Origin: Eubacteriales bacterium mix99
Lineage (GTDB): Bacteria > Bacillota > Clostridia > Caldicoprobacterales > DTU083
Direction of reading: 5' to 3'
Length of the DNA: 64,000 nt
Assembly (NCBI GenBank): GCA_038396605.1
Contig: CP121690.1
Location: forward strand, 1,582,500 to 1,646,499
Positions 24,701 through 32,602 of this stretch are shown here, piece after piece. Made by a program: the position numbers and the translations under genes. Position 1 is the first letter of the stretch. Each line of letters begins with the position of its first letter. The notes under the pieces were generated by a model. That model was not told the DNA's origin. It searched no databases and worked only from the letters and a program-made list of their open reading frames with translations.

Positions 24701-24972
24701 TTTTTCAGTTCCCTCAACGCTTCCTCCACATCGCTGTAGCGTTTCGCGTTGGGGTCTTTTGCAAGACGTTCCGCTTCTTGCATGGCGGCGAGGGTAACGG
24801 CGTTCGGCGTATTAAGCGTCACGTCGAACGGAAAACCGCCAGACCGAAGCGACTGCCGCAAAAATACGTTGATAGCCGTCGTGAGGTTCATACCGAGTTC
24901 GCCGTAAAGCGCCTCGCACTGTTTTTTAATATTGCTGTCCATGCGGACGCTGAAATTCGTTGTATTGGCCAT
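24697..24972 (-). CDS. DinJ/RelB-family antitoxin
   Basis: Antitoxin of 91 residues: N-terminal ribbon-helix-helix (NFSVRMDSNIKKQCEALYGELGMNLTTAINVFLRQS pattern) and a C-terminal toxin-binding tail (LAKDPNAKRYSDVEEALRELKK). ATG 24972 has GGAG 13 bases upstream; the earlier in-frame start at 25002 overlaps the ribosome site. DinJ-type proteins bind their own promoter, and an inverted repeat lies at 25015-25035. With the toxin truncated it is now an orphan that could still neutralise relatives elsewhere. Confidence 0.9.
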   Translation of the reverse strand: MANTTNFSVRMDSNIKKQCEALYGELGMNLTTAINVFLRQSLRSGGFPFDVTLNTPNAVTLAAMQEAERLAKDPNAKRYSDVEEALRELKK

Positions 24973-25014
24973 AGCAATCAGCTCCTTTGTAATCCATTGC
25001 ACTTATATTATATG

Positions 25015-25035
25015 CTGATTGCATTGCAATATCAG
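25015..25035. promoter_or_regulatory. inverted repeat, candidate antitoxin operator
   Basis: CTGAT and ATCAG bound the core ATTGCATTGCAAT (symmetrical around its central base). It lies 42 bases before the antitoxin start, where autoregulatory operators of DinJ/RelB systems are found. Confidence 0.55.
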
Positions 25036-25259
25036 CCTAAAAACTTAAGAATTTGAAAGTTGAGATGGAAGTACTTGGTCTTTCCGATATATCCCGAAAT
25101 GATACCGAATCACGACGCTTTCCGTTCATCTACTCCACCCTTACCCGGATATTCTCCCACGTACAGGCAGAGCCTACAGAGTCGATTTTTCTCGGAAACA
25201 ACACCGAAAACCTACAGAAAATTCGTCTATCAGTCGCAACGGCGAAAGGAGGAACTTTT

Positions 25260-25448
25260 ATGCCGAGAATGAGCAAAAAGCGCAAGCTGGAATGGCGGTT
25301 CTTCTTAAACCCTCGAAACCGGATGACATACAATCCGGTTTGCCGGAAATGTGCTCACGGCTGCAAGCAGAGTTTCCGGGCCGTTGTGATTGATTGCCCT
25401 CGTTACCACTCTAAACGAGCAAAAAGGAAAGAGCATGACACAATGTAA
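25260..25448 (+). CDS. small basic cysteine-containing element protein
   Basis: A 62-residue basic protein (MPRMSKKRKLEWRFFLNP, CRKCAHGCKQSF, YHSKRAKRKEH). Its cysteines could bind zinc. Proteins of this appearance occur in Tn1549-like conjugative elements upstream of tnpW-like genes; the function is unknown. AAAGGAGG lies before ATG 25260. The tnpW-like pseudogene follows after 45 bases, the same order as in such elements. Confidence 0.65.
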   Translation: MPRMSKKRKLEWRFFLNPRNRMTYNPVCRKCAHGCKQSFRAVVIDCPRYHSKRAKRKEHDTM

Positions 25449-25493
25449 GCCATTAATCTTATGGATTGAGGGCTTTGAGACGAAAGGGGTTAT

Positions 25494-25700
25494 ATGAGCG
25501 AAGAAAAAACTGTCAACGTCAGCACCGTGAACAGCGCGGATCTCTGCCTGTGCATGGGGACGAAAGCCCCACACTTGTAAAGAAAATTGGAAAGACCACC
25601 TACAGAGTGACAATCCATTTCAGCGCCACCAGCCGGGAAACCATGAGCGATAAAATTAAGCGGATGCTTCGCAATGAGATCAGCCGGATGTTATATTCGA
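25494..25700 (+). pseudogene. TnpW-family gene with frameshift and lost 3' end
   Basis: ATG 25494 has AAAGGGG upstream and begins MSEEKTVNVSTVNS, but that frame stops at 25580. The conserved core TLVKKIGKTTYRVTIHFSATSRETMSDKI lies in another frame from about 25555, so a frameshift separates start and core. The 3' end merges into the DUF488-like fragment. Confidence 0.7.
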
Positions 25701-26024
25701 TTTTCAATAAAAAAGTCCTTAATAATTTGTCTGAGACATGTTACGGAAACCGTAGGTATAAAGTATGTCCATATTACTGATCTTGGCATTGAATCCGACA
25801 AGAGAAGCTCGCTTGAAATGACGACTGATTACCAAAACCTGTTCCGGGAATACGCTAAAACGCTCCCAAGCTATACGTCACAACTCGAATGGGTTTATTC
25901 GCAGTATCGTTCCAGCGTCCGTATTGCCCTGATGTGTTATGAGAAGGAGGCCGTGATGTGCCATCGCCATGTGATCAGGGACTATATCGCCGGTATTCAC
26001 CCAATAAGGAGTGAGGACCTATGA
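25690..26024 (+). pseudogene. DUF488 gene, 5' end lost
   Basis: Encodes the C-terminal two thirds of a DUF488 protein: VGIKYVHITDLGIESDKRS, a helical middle, and the signature RIALMCYEKEAVMCHRHVI. The N-terminal strand-loop region is missing and a frame change lies near 25735, where the upstream frame reads FNKKVLNNL. DUF488 proteins are found in many anaerobes, have no settled function, and pair with the next gene here: the stop TGA overlaps its ATG (ATGA). Confidence 0.72.
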
Positions 26025-26769
26025 TGTATGAAAAGAAACGGATCTATATTTTGGTAAAAACATATCCGACAATTTCTGAGAAGTATTCGGAGCTTGTCTG
26101 TACGGCGGGTGTCCTTGAGGACGTTCTTGGATCTGCATTTATTCTGTGCCGTTTCATTTGCTGAAAGACAACCAGAAATACCCGAAATATACATGGGTGC
26201 AAGTTAATGCAGCACGCAATACCTCAGATTTCCGCCCCGAATCCTACCGACCGGATATCACTACAATGTTTATCAAACCCAGGCCAGTCAAACCGAACTG
26301 GGAAGAACGGCGCAGGATTGTTTTCAAAAACAAGTGCATATATAAAAACCTGCAGAAGCTGATTAATAAAGCAAAATCAGGCAAAACATCCCTTGCGGTG
26401 TTCAAACCTGCCAAAATACTTGACTTCATTGTTGAACCGGGCGATCGGAACTGGAACTCCAAAAGACTCGCCGGTTTGCAGTATCAGTCCCAACAAATAT
26501 ATCTGTTTCGGACGATGGAAGAGATCGAGGATGAATTTAAAACTGTACAGAAGGTTCCATACGAATTCTCTTATCAGTTTGAGGATGACTCCGGCAGGAA
26601 GTCCAAATTGATGATAGAAGATTGGGAAATCGGAATGTTGTATTTCAGATGTCTGTCAAATGCAAAAGGCAACGAAAATACCACAATTGCCAAGGTAAAG
26701 GAGAAGTATTACACCGAGTTTCGAAAAAGGGACCTGTACTTTTTTGGGAACTACCAAGCAATATCATAA
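26021..26769 (+). pseudogene. conserved hypothetical gene partnered with DUF488, frameshifted
   Basis: The first frame (MMYEKKRIYILVKTYPTISEKYSELVCTAGVLED) runs to a stop at about 26163; the second frame picks up near 26125 with WICIYSVPFHLLKDNQKYPKYTW and continues to 26769 (FRPESYRPD, FIVEPGDRNW, YEFSYQFEDDSGR). The two parts read as one protein of about 248 residues with one frameshift. I do not know a function; the coupled start with DUF488 suggests they act together. A sequencing error would be an alternative cause of the frameshift. Confidence 0.6.
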
Positions 26770-27019
26770 CATGGCCCCTAATCCATTCATTATCATAGGT
26801 ATTTTTTATCCTCCTGTGCTTCCACCCAATCGGCAGGTGAGTCTCTTTGATTTGACATGAATAACCTTATGGAGCTGTTGCTATTGCGTCTTTTTACTGG
26901 CTCGATCTGAGGCCGGAGCAGGACAAACCGGAATATTCCATGCATCCGATACCCGGGTGATTCGAATGCTTCGGCGGGATGAGTATTTGCAGCACAATCC
27001 TTCATTGTACTCTATATTA
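26770..27019. other. gene-free spacer
   Basis: No supported gene, repeat or RNA is seen; the sequence turns strongly AT-rich toward the catabolic operon promoter. Confidence 0.4.
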
Positions 27020-27053
27020 TATTATATAACATTATAGTAAATGTTATATAATA
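27020..27053. promoter_or_regulatory. long AT-rich inverted repeat, candidate operator
   Basis: TATTATATAACATT (27020-27033), six-base loop, and its exact complement (27040-27053). It lies 16 bases before the -35 box of the GntR/LacI-type regulator, a fitting place for autoregulation. Confidence 0.6.
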
Positions 27054-27069
27054 AAATGTAAAATTGATA

Positions 27070-27098
27070 TTGACATTATGCATTTCATATTATATGAT
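27070..27098 (+). promoter_or_regulatory. promoter of the GntR/LacI regulator and catabolic operon
   Basis: TTGACA (27070-27075), 17-base spacer, TATGAT (27093-27098). This near-consensus sigma-A promoter lies 43 bases before the regulator start. Confidence 0.72.
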
Positions 27099-27141
27099 AA
27101 TAACAGTTCAAAGCGATTCTACTATTTAAGGAGCAGATATC

Positions 27142-28308
27142 ATGAATTTGCCGGATAAGAGTACGGAGCATATTCCAATCTATATACAAGAGCAGCGAAT
27201 ACTAAAAAAGAAGATTATAAACGGCGATTTCGGTGTGCCGGGGAGCCATTTTGTGACTACCAGAGAGTTAGCGGATACGCGCGGGATATCCCTTGTAACG
27301 GCACAACGCGTTCTCGTTGGTCTGAAAGACGAACGGCTCATAGAACTGCATGGAAAGAAATATTACCTGACTCATGGAAGGATTGCCAAAGATACTCCGT
27401 TAGGCAGACTGCAAAATAATAACACCAAGCTTCTGGGTTTTCATATCACAAATATAGGGAATCCGTTTTTCTCGTCCCTGGCGAAAGCGGCGGAGAAAAG
27501 TGTGATGGATGCGGGATATAAACTGGTCACAGCCAGCAGTTCCTATCAGATCGCACAGGAAAGGTCTATTTTAGAGATCTTCCGCGACATTGGAGCAATG
27601 GGGGTGCTCTCTTGTCCCGGCGTGGACCAGGGGACTGCATCCCTGTATCAAAACTATGTCCTGCCTCATGTTTTTTTAGGACGGAAACCGGAGGGAACCA
27701 ATGCGGAAGCCGTCCTTGTCAACAATACCCCTGCCGCCCGTCGTGTTGCGGAACATTTTATTGATGAGGGGTATCAATCTTTTGCCTATATCGGGTTATC
27801 CGATCTTAGAACAGAGCAGGATCCCCGTTTATCCGGCTTTCGGGAGGGGCTTGTGAGAAAGGGCCATGCCTTGCCCCCCAATCACATTTTGGGGGTAGAT
27901 ATCGGCAAAGATGAAAAAATGACGGAGGATATTACGGATTTCCTGGCCGCATTGCCGAAACCGGCAGCCGTATTCTGTTTTCATGACATGATCGGGGTAA
28001 GAGTTTTACAGGCATGCCAGGATTCAGGGATCCTTTGTCCACAGATGGTTGCAGTAGCCGGATTTGATAATCTGTCCATATCATCTCTCGTGAAACCGGC
28101 TCTTACCACGGTGAGTTACGGCGTGGAAGATATGGCGGAAACCGCTGTGCGTCTGCTTATTGACCAGGTGGAAACCAGGAATGAAAAGAAGGGCACGAAC
28201 TACTATCTGGAGCCCTCGTTGATCATTCGGGAAAGTTCGTCGAAAAGGGCTGTACGGAAACATCCGCATGTTCCCATGCACGACCTTCTATATAAAGTAT
28301 CGGAATAA
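27142..28308 (+). CDS. GntR-type regulator with LacI-like sugar-binding domain
   Basis: Regulator of 388 residues. Residues 10-80 form a GntR winged helix (VTTRELADTRGISLVTAQRVLVGLKDERLIEL pattern). Residues 95-370 form a periplasmic-binding-protein-like effector domain (KLLGFHITNIGNPFFSSLAKAAE; VFCFHDMIGVRVLQAC; VAVAGFDNLSISSLVKPALTTV). This AraR-like architecture links a sugar signal to repression of a downstream operon. AAGGAG lies before ATG 27142. It heads the operon, so autoregulation through the palindrome at 27020-27053 is likely. The inducer is unknown. Confidence 0.88.
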   Translation: MNLPDKSTEHIPIYIQEQRILKKKIINGDFGVPGSHFVTTRELADTRGISLVTAQRVLVGLKDERLIELHGKKYYLTHGRIAKDTPLGRLQNNNTKLLGFHITNIGNPFFSSLAKAAEKSVMDAGYKLVTASSSYQIAQERSILEIFRDIGAMGVLSCPGVDQGTASLYQNYVLPHVFLGRKPEGTNAEAVLVNNTPAARRVAEHFIDEGYQSFAYIGLSDLRTEQDPRLSGFREGLVRKGHALPPNHILGVDIGKDEKMTEDITDFLAALPKPAAVFCFHDMIGVRVLQACQDSGILCPQMVAVAGFDNLSISSLVKPALTTVSYGVEDMAETAVRLLIDQVETRNEKKGTNYYLEPSLIIRESSSKRAVRKHPHVPMHDLLYKVSE

Positions 28309-28363
28309 ACCGGATAAACCGGCTATAAATTTTTTAAAATCAAATAGAAAGGTGAGTGAAACA

Positions 28364-29128
28364 ATGATCCATCAAAAGGACAGGAGCTTCGGCTATTTGC
28401 CTGCTATCCAGGAAACTTTGGAGAAAGTGGAGTCGGAGCAGTATGGCAATATCTGCAGAGCGGCACAACTTATGGCAAATGCAATCAAAGAGGATAAGCT
28501 GATCAGTATCTATGGCGGCGGCGGGCATACCACACTTCCCGTGGGGGAAATATTCTTCCGGGCGGGCGGACTTTGTAATATCAACCCTATTATGGAGACA
28601 GGACTTTCCGTCTTCAATCAGGCGCTGAAATACCTGGAACTGGAACGATGTGAAAACTATGGAAGGGCAATTGTAAAATACTATGGCCTACAAAAGGACG
28701 ACGTATTGATCATTGTCCACAACATCGGCATCAATGCAGCAACGATCGATGCCGCTCTGGAAGCGCAGGAAACCGGGGCGAAGATCATTGCGGTTTCAAG
28801 CCGTCAATGGCAGGAAGGGATCCCGCTGGATTCCCCCATTAGACATTCTTCGAAGAAAAACCTCTTCGATTTTGCAGAGGTATGCATCGACGACTATAAT
28901 CCGGTAGGGGACGCTGTGGTGACGGTGCCCGGATGCGATACGCCCATTGCGCCAATTTCGAATATTACCGACTTTTATATTTTACACAGATTGGAAATCG
29001 AGACGGTAAGATTATGTGTCGAAGCCGGTGTGGAAGCACCGCTTTGGAAAAGTGCCAATGTGCCGGGCGGCGATGAATTCAATTCCAAAAATATAGCGAA
29101 ATATCGTTCCAGAGTAAAAATGCTGTAA
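28364..29128 (+). CDS. SIS-domain sugar isomerase-like protein
   Basis: Protein of 254 residues with a SIS fold (phosphosugar isomerase or binding): LISIYGGGGHTTLPVGEIFFRAGG near residue 45, VLIIVHNIGINAATIDAALEAQETGAKIIAVSS near 115-150, and C-terminal VTVPGCDTPIAPISNITDFYILH. Members of this group act on amino-sugar or hexose phosphates. ATG 28364 has AAAGGTGAG upstream; the 5' in-frame extension overlaps the regulator gene and is not conserved. With a GH20 enzyme four genes on, an amino-sugar route is plausible but unproven. Confidence 0.82.
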   Translation: MIHQKDRSFGYLPAIQETLEKVESEQYGNICRAAQLMANAIKEDKLISIYGGGGHTTLPVGEIFFRAGGLCNINPIMETGLSVFNQALKYLELERCENYGRAIVKYYGLQKDDVLIIVHNIGINAATIDAALEAQETGAKIIAVSSRQWQEGIPLDSPIRHSSKKNLFDFAEVCIDDYNPVGDAVVTVPGCDTPIAPISNITDFYILHRLEIETVRLCVEAGVEAPLWKSANVPGGDEFNSKNIAKYRSRVKML

Positions 29129-29141
29129 GAAGGGGATCGGG

Positions 29142-29909
29142 ATGAGAAAGATAAAAGAAAAGCTCCTGGAGCTGTCGGAAAAGTACAGGGTTGCTGAAAT
29201 AAACAGGATTGATTTTGAACATGGCAATATTATGGTAAGCTGTGAGAAAGGGCAGTTTCGCTTTTTTCAGACCGGATCACAGGAGAGCATGGAGGGATCG
29301 GGGGATACTATCGATGTGCCCTTGTTTTACTGGCGAAGCAAAAGACGCTATATCGAGCTCAGGAATATATTGATAAACGGCATTGTAAGATATCCGTCAG
29401 GCATGAGGAGCAAACATATCTGCTCCGACGGTTCTCTGAATGATTTGCTCATAAGAGAAATGGATATTCTGGAATTTGTCCTGAATGACAAAATCAATAA
29501 GGTATTCAGTTCCCTGGATAAGGAAAATCAATATTGTAATCTGATCCTGGCAACGAAAAACGGTGTCAAGGCCAGCATGGAGCTGGGTATTCTGTCAAAC
29601 ATAACCGAACCGGTTGAAATGCATGAGGTCATCTGCAATACGGGTATCGTCTCCGACATGGCGGTGGATACCCAGGTGGAGCATTATCCCATATATGTCT
29701 ATGGCAAGGGTAAAACGGAAGTATACAAGGATATTGACTATGAACTCTATGGGATGGATAATGATGATGCCGACCGTATCCGTTTTATTACAGCTGTGCT
29801 TGCTGATAACTCACAAATTGAAGCTTTAGAGAATCAATATACGCATTATATGGAACTCAGGAAGGCAGTTTACGAATCCAATACCTTCGTTTCACCTATT
29901 GCAATTTAG
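29142..29909 (+). CDS. unknown protein of the glycan operon
   Basis: Soluble protein of 255 residues without signal peptide or clear motif. The middle (LILATKNGVKASMELGILSNITEPVEMHEVICNTGIVSDMAVDT) has the strand-rich look of the C-terminal domain of Gfo/Idh/MocA oxidoreductases, and the next gene is a Gfo/Idh/MocA enzyme, so it may be a stand-alone relative of that domain. No Rossmann nucleotide motif is present. AAGGGG precedes ATG 29142 and the gene lies 13 bases after the SIS gene. It ends in TAG. Function unknown. Confidence 0.6.
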   Translation: MRKIKEKLLELSEKYRVAEINRIDFEHGNIMVSCEKGQFRFFQTGSQESMEGSGDTIDVPLFYWRSKRRYIELRNILINGIVRYPSGMRSKHICSDGSLNDLLIREMDILEFVLNDKINKVFSSLDKENQYCNLILATKNGVKASMELGILSNITEPVEMHEVICNTGIVSDMAVDTQVEHYPIYVYGKGKTEVYKDIDYELYGMDNDDADRIRFITAVLADNSQIEALENQYTHYMELRKAVYESNTFVSPIAI

Positions 29910-29924
29910 AGGAGGGAAACCGAT

Positions 29925-31001
29925 ATGAGACAGATTAATGTGGCAATATCCTCGCTGACCCATGCCCACGTCAGAAAATACTACAAGACTTTGATGGAAA
30001 ATCCAAAGCTGAACTGGGTTGCAGTGTCCTGTGAAGATCAAAAAACGGCAGAGCATTTTAAATCTTTAGGATACCCGGTAGCTCTGTATCCTACCTTAAA
30101 GGAAATGCTGGAAAGCCATCCTGAAATAGACGCTGTCATTCTGGCATCTGAAAACAGCAGGCATTTTTCAGAGTTTCAAACCTGCTGTGAATACAGAAAG
30201 AACATACTTTCCATGAAGATTCCGACCTTTGACAGGAAGGAATACGACGAAATGATAAGGTTGGCAAAGGAAAGGGACATCATATGTCAGGTGGAATTGG
30301 AGCTGCATTACAATCCCACGGTAAAGAGAGTGATGGAACTGACGGAAGAAAACAGGATAGGAAAGTTGGTTTCCTTTAACGCAACAAATATCACATTGTC
30401 TCCCGTATGGGCGTTTCCATGGCAGGGGATTCCTGAAAAATCCTATGGGAAGCGGATTCCTCTGAAAGAAGAGGATCATCGCTTCCGGGGCGGCGCACTG
30501 TCGGACCATCCTCATATCTTCGACCTGATCCGATGGATATCCCATTCCGAGTTTAAATATGTGTATGCGGAAGCGGGAAAAAATATCAGGACGGATTTAT
30601 GTGAGGAAGATCTTCTGTTTGTGACGGGAGAGATGAAAAACGGTCTGAAATTTATTCTGGATCCATCCTGGTCCAGAATGGAGGAGCGCCTGACCATCCC
30701 GGGTATCGGCTGGGAAGTCTACCCGAAGCGCATGGAAGTCAATTTCACCATAGTTGGGACGGAGGGTTGTATACAGGCAGATGCATTCGGTCCGAATGTC
30801 TATTATAACGGCGGACCGAACAGCAGATATACCGTGCAGTATACCTATTTTGACGAGTGGATTGGGATGATGGACGAGTTTTATGATTGCAATATTCATC
30901 ACAGAGAACCCAAGATCAGTTTGGAATGGCATAAGAAGACCATAGAAGCAATGAATGCATGCTATGAGTCGATTTACAGAGGAGAGCCGGTATATCTGTA
31001 A
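29925..31001 (+). CDS. Gfo/Idh/MocA-family oxidoreductase
   Basis: NAD(P)-dependent sugar oxidoreductase-like protein of 358 residues. The N-terminal Rossmann part contains VAISSLTHAHVRKYYKTL in place of the usual GxGxxG, so cofactor binding may be altered. The second strand ends in VSCEDQKTA, and DAVILASENSRHFSEF and a Lys-containing segment near VLSMKIPTF correspond to the family core. The C-terminal domain (GGALSDHPHIFDLIRWI) carries the conserved His/Asp pair. GGAGGG lies before ATG 29925. It probably oxidises or epimerises the sugar released by the hydrolases encoded next. Confidence 0.82.
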   Translation: MRQINVAISSLTHAHVRKYYKTLMENPKLNWVAVSCEDQKTAEHFKSLGYPVALYPTLKEMLESHPEIDAVILASENSRHFSEFQTCCEYRKNILSMKIPTFDRKEYDEMIRLAKERDIICQVELELHYNPTVKRVMELTEENRIGKLVSFNATNITLSPVWAFPWQGIPEKSYGKRIPLKEEDHRFRGGALSDHPHIFDLIRWISHSEFKYVYAEAGKNIRTDLCEEDLLFVTGEMKNGLKFILDPSWSRMEERLTIPGIGWEVYPKRMEVNFTIVGTEGCIQADAFGPNVYYNGGPNSRYTVQYTYFDEWIGMMDEFYDCNIHHREPKISLEWHKKTIEAMNACYESIYRGEPVYL

Positions 31002-31073
31002 AATCCATATAAATATTTTTGCAGCAATACGACTTGTTGCGACAGAATCACATTTATGAAGGAGGAATATTTC

Positions 31074-32582
31074 ATGGGGATCTCAGGGAAATCCGTTCCG
31101 CGCTATCTCTGCCCCATACCCGAGCAGGTGAGGTGGAAAGATGGGGAATATGAATTTGGGGCAGAGGTTCTGTGCAGCATAGATCCTTCCCTGGCAGAAG
31201 GAGAGCTCAAGGAAGGGCTCAAGGGGGAGCTCGGGAGAGGGCTCACAGGTACCATAAAGGATCTTTGGGGTAAGTTTACATTGGGTATCGGGAAGATTGA
31301 ATTGATACCATTTTCCGATTTGGCAGCTTCTTGTGTTGTCATCAAAAAGTCTGTTGATCTGGCGGAGGAGGGATATGAACTAAGAGTAAACGACCGGGGG
31401 ATCGAGATCCGCGTTTCAAGTGTGCGGGGATTCCTGCATGCCTGGTATACTCTGGTGCAGCTTATTTACCCCCGGAGTTTAGAGCCCGGCCCGGAGAAAT
31501 TTGCGATTCCCCGGGTGGAGATTGCGGATAAGCCGGCGCTGAAGTTTCGTGGTTTGCACCTTTGCGTATTTCCGGAAACAACACTGACATTTTTAGAGAA
31601 ATCGATCCGAATGGCCGGCTTAATGAAGTTTTCCCATATTGTCCTGGAGTTCTGGGGGACATTGCAATCTGATGTCATGGCGGAATTTGCATGGCCGGAT
31701 CATTCTTATACCAAGGGCGAAGTTCAGCCTCTGATCGATATCGCGCATGATATGGGAATGGAGGTAATCCCTATGCTCAATTGTCTGGGTCATGCCTCCG
31801 GTTCCCGTGCCCTATATGGCAGGCATGTTGTGCTGGATCAGAATCCGCGAAAGGCATTGCTGTTTGAACCGGATGGTTGGACCTGGTGCCTGAGCAATCC
31901 GGAAACGCGCGAGTTGCTTAAGGCGGCACGCCGGGAGCTGATCGAACTATGCGGAGAAGGCAGGTATTTTCATTTGGGATTTGATGAAGCTTATTCTTAC
32001 GCTACCTGTGACCGGTGTCGCCAAAAAGATGGAACTGCGATGTTTGCGGAATACTTGAATGAAGTTACGGAGGAGTTGGGTCAGATTGGCCGTCGCCCAA
32101 TTATCTGGGGAGACGCCCTGCTGGATCAGACAAAATGGAAGTATCCCAATATCGCTACCAGCCGGCCGGATCAGCGTACCCATGAGGCTCTGGATCAGAT
32201 GGATAAGAGAATCCTGATAGCCGACTGGCAATACAACGTCACCGAAGGCAAGGTGCCAACCAGCAAGTATTTTATGCAAAAAGGATTCGATACTCTCTTA
32301 TGCTCTTATAATAACAATCAGAATATCAGCACGCTGGGAAAAGAAGCGCAGAAAACAGAGGCATTTGGCTTGCTTGCAACTACCTGGCATACGCTGCCCG
32401 AACATATTACCCTTATTCCTTGTGCTGCGGAAGCAGCCTGGTCAAAAGAAAAAGAGGGGAGACCTTTTACCTCAAAAGGCGGGAATATACAAACACTTGC
32501 CGCTAACCTGCAGCGAAAGCTGGTACCAGTCAATGGTATTTATGAAGCTGCGGGGTGGCGCAGAAAAGAAGTGGATATATAA
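31074..32582 (+). CDS. GH20-family beta-N-acetylhexosaminidase-like enzyme
   Basis: Cytoplasmic glycoside hydrolase of 502 residues without signal peptide. An N-terminal GH20b-like domain (PIPEQVRWKDGEYEFG) precedes a TIM barrel with KFRGLHLCVFPE, VIPMLNCLGHASG, and the catalytic Asp-Glu pair in YFHLGFDEAYSY, where HxGxDE is the GH20 hallmark. Family members remove terminal N-acetylglucosamine or N-acetylgalactosamine by substrate-assisted catalysis. A pair of cysteines (YATCDRCRQK) follows the catalytic motif. ATG 31074 has GAAGGAGGA upstream. The missing export signal implies that it cuts imported oligosaccharides. Confidence 0.82.
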   Translation: MGISGKSVPRYLCPIPEQVRWKDGEYEFGAEVLCSIDPSLAEGELKEGLKGELGRGLTGTIKDLWGKFTLGIGKIELIPFSDLAASCVVIKKSVDLAEEGYELRVNDRGIEIRVSSVRGFLHAWYTLVQLIYPRSLEPGPEKFAIPRVEIADKPALKFRGLHLCVFPETTLTFLEKSIRMAGLMKFSHIVLEFWGTLQSDVMAEFAWPDHSYTKGEVQPLIDIAHDMGMEVIPMLNCLGHASGSRALYGRHVVLDQNPRKALLFEPDGWTWCLSNPETRELLKAARRELIELCGEGRYFHLGFDEAYSYATCDRCRQKDGTAMFAEYLNEVTEELGQIGRRPIIWGDALLDQTKWKYPNIATSRPDQRTHEALDQMDKRILIADWQYNVTEGKVPTSKYFMQKGFDTLLCSYNNNQNISTLGKEAQKTEAFGLLATTWHTLPEHITLIPCAAEAAWSKEKEGRPFTSKGGNIQTLAANLQRKLVPVNGIYEAAGWRRKEVDI

Positions 32583-32602
32583 CTTTCCGGGGAGGACTTA
32601 TC

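Noticed and set aside
26793-27005. Open frame on the minus strand before the catabolic operon
   Set aside because: No ribosome site, composition or motif supports coding; it overlaps the upstream promoter region.
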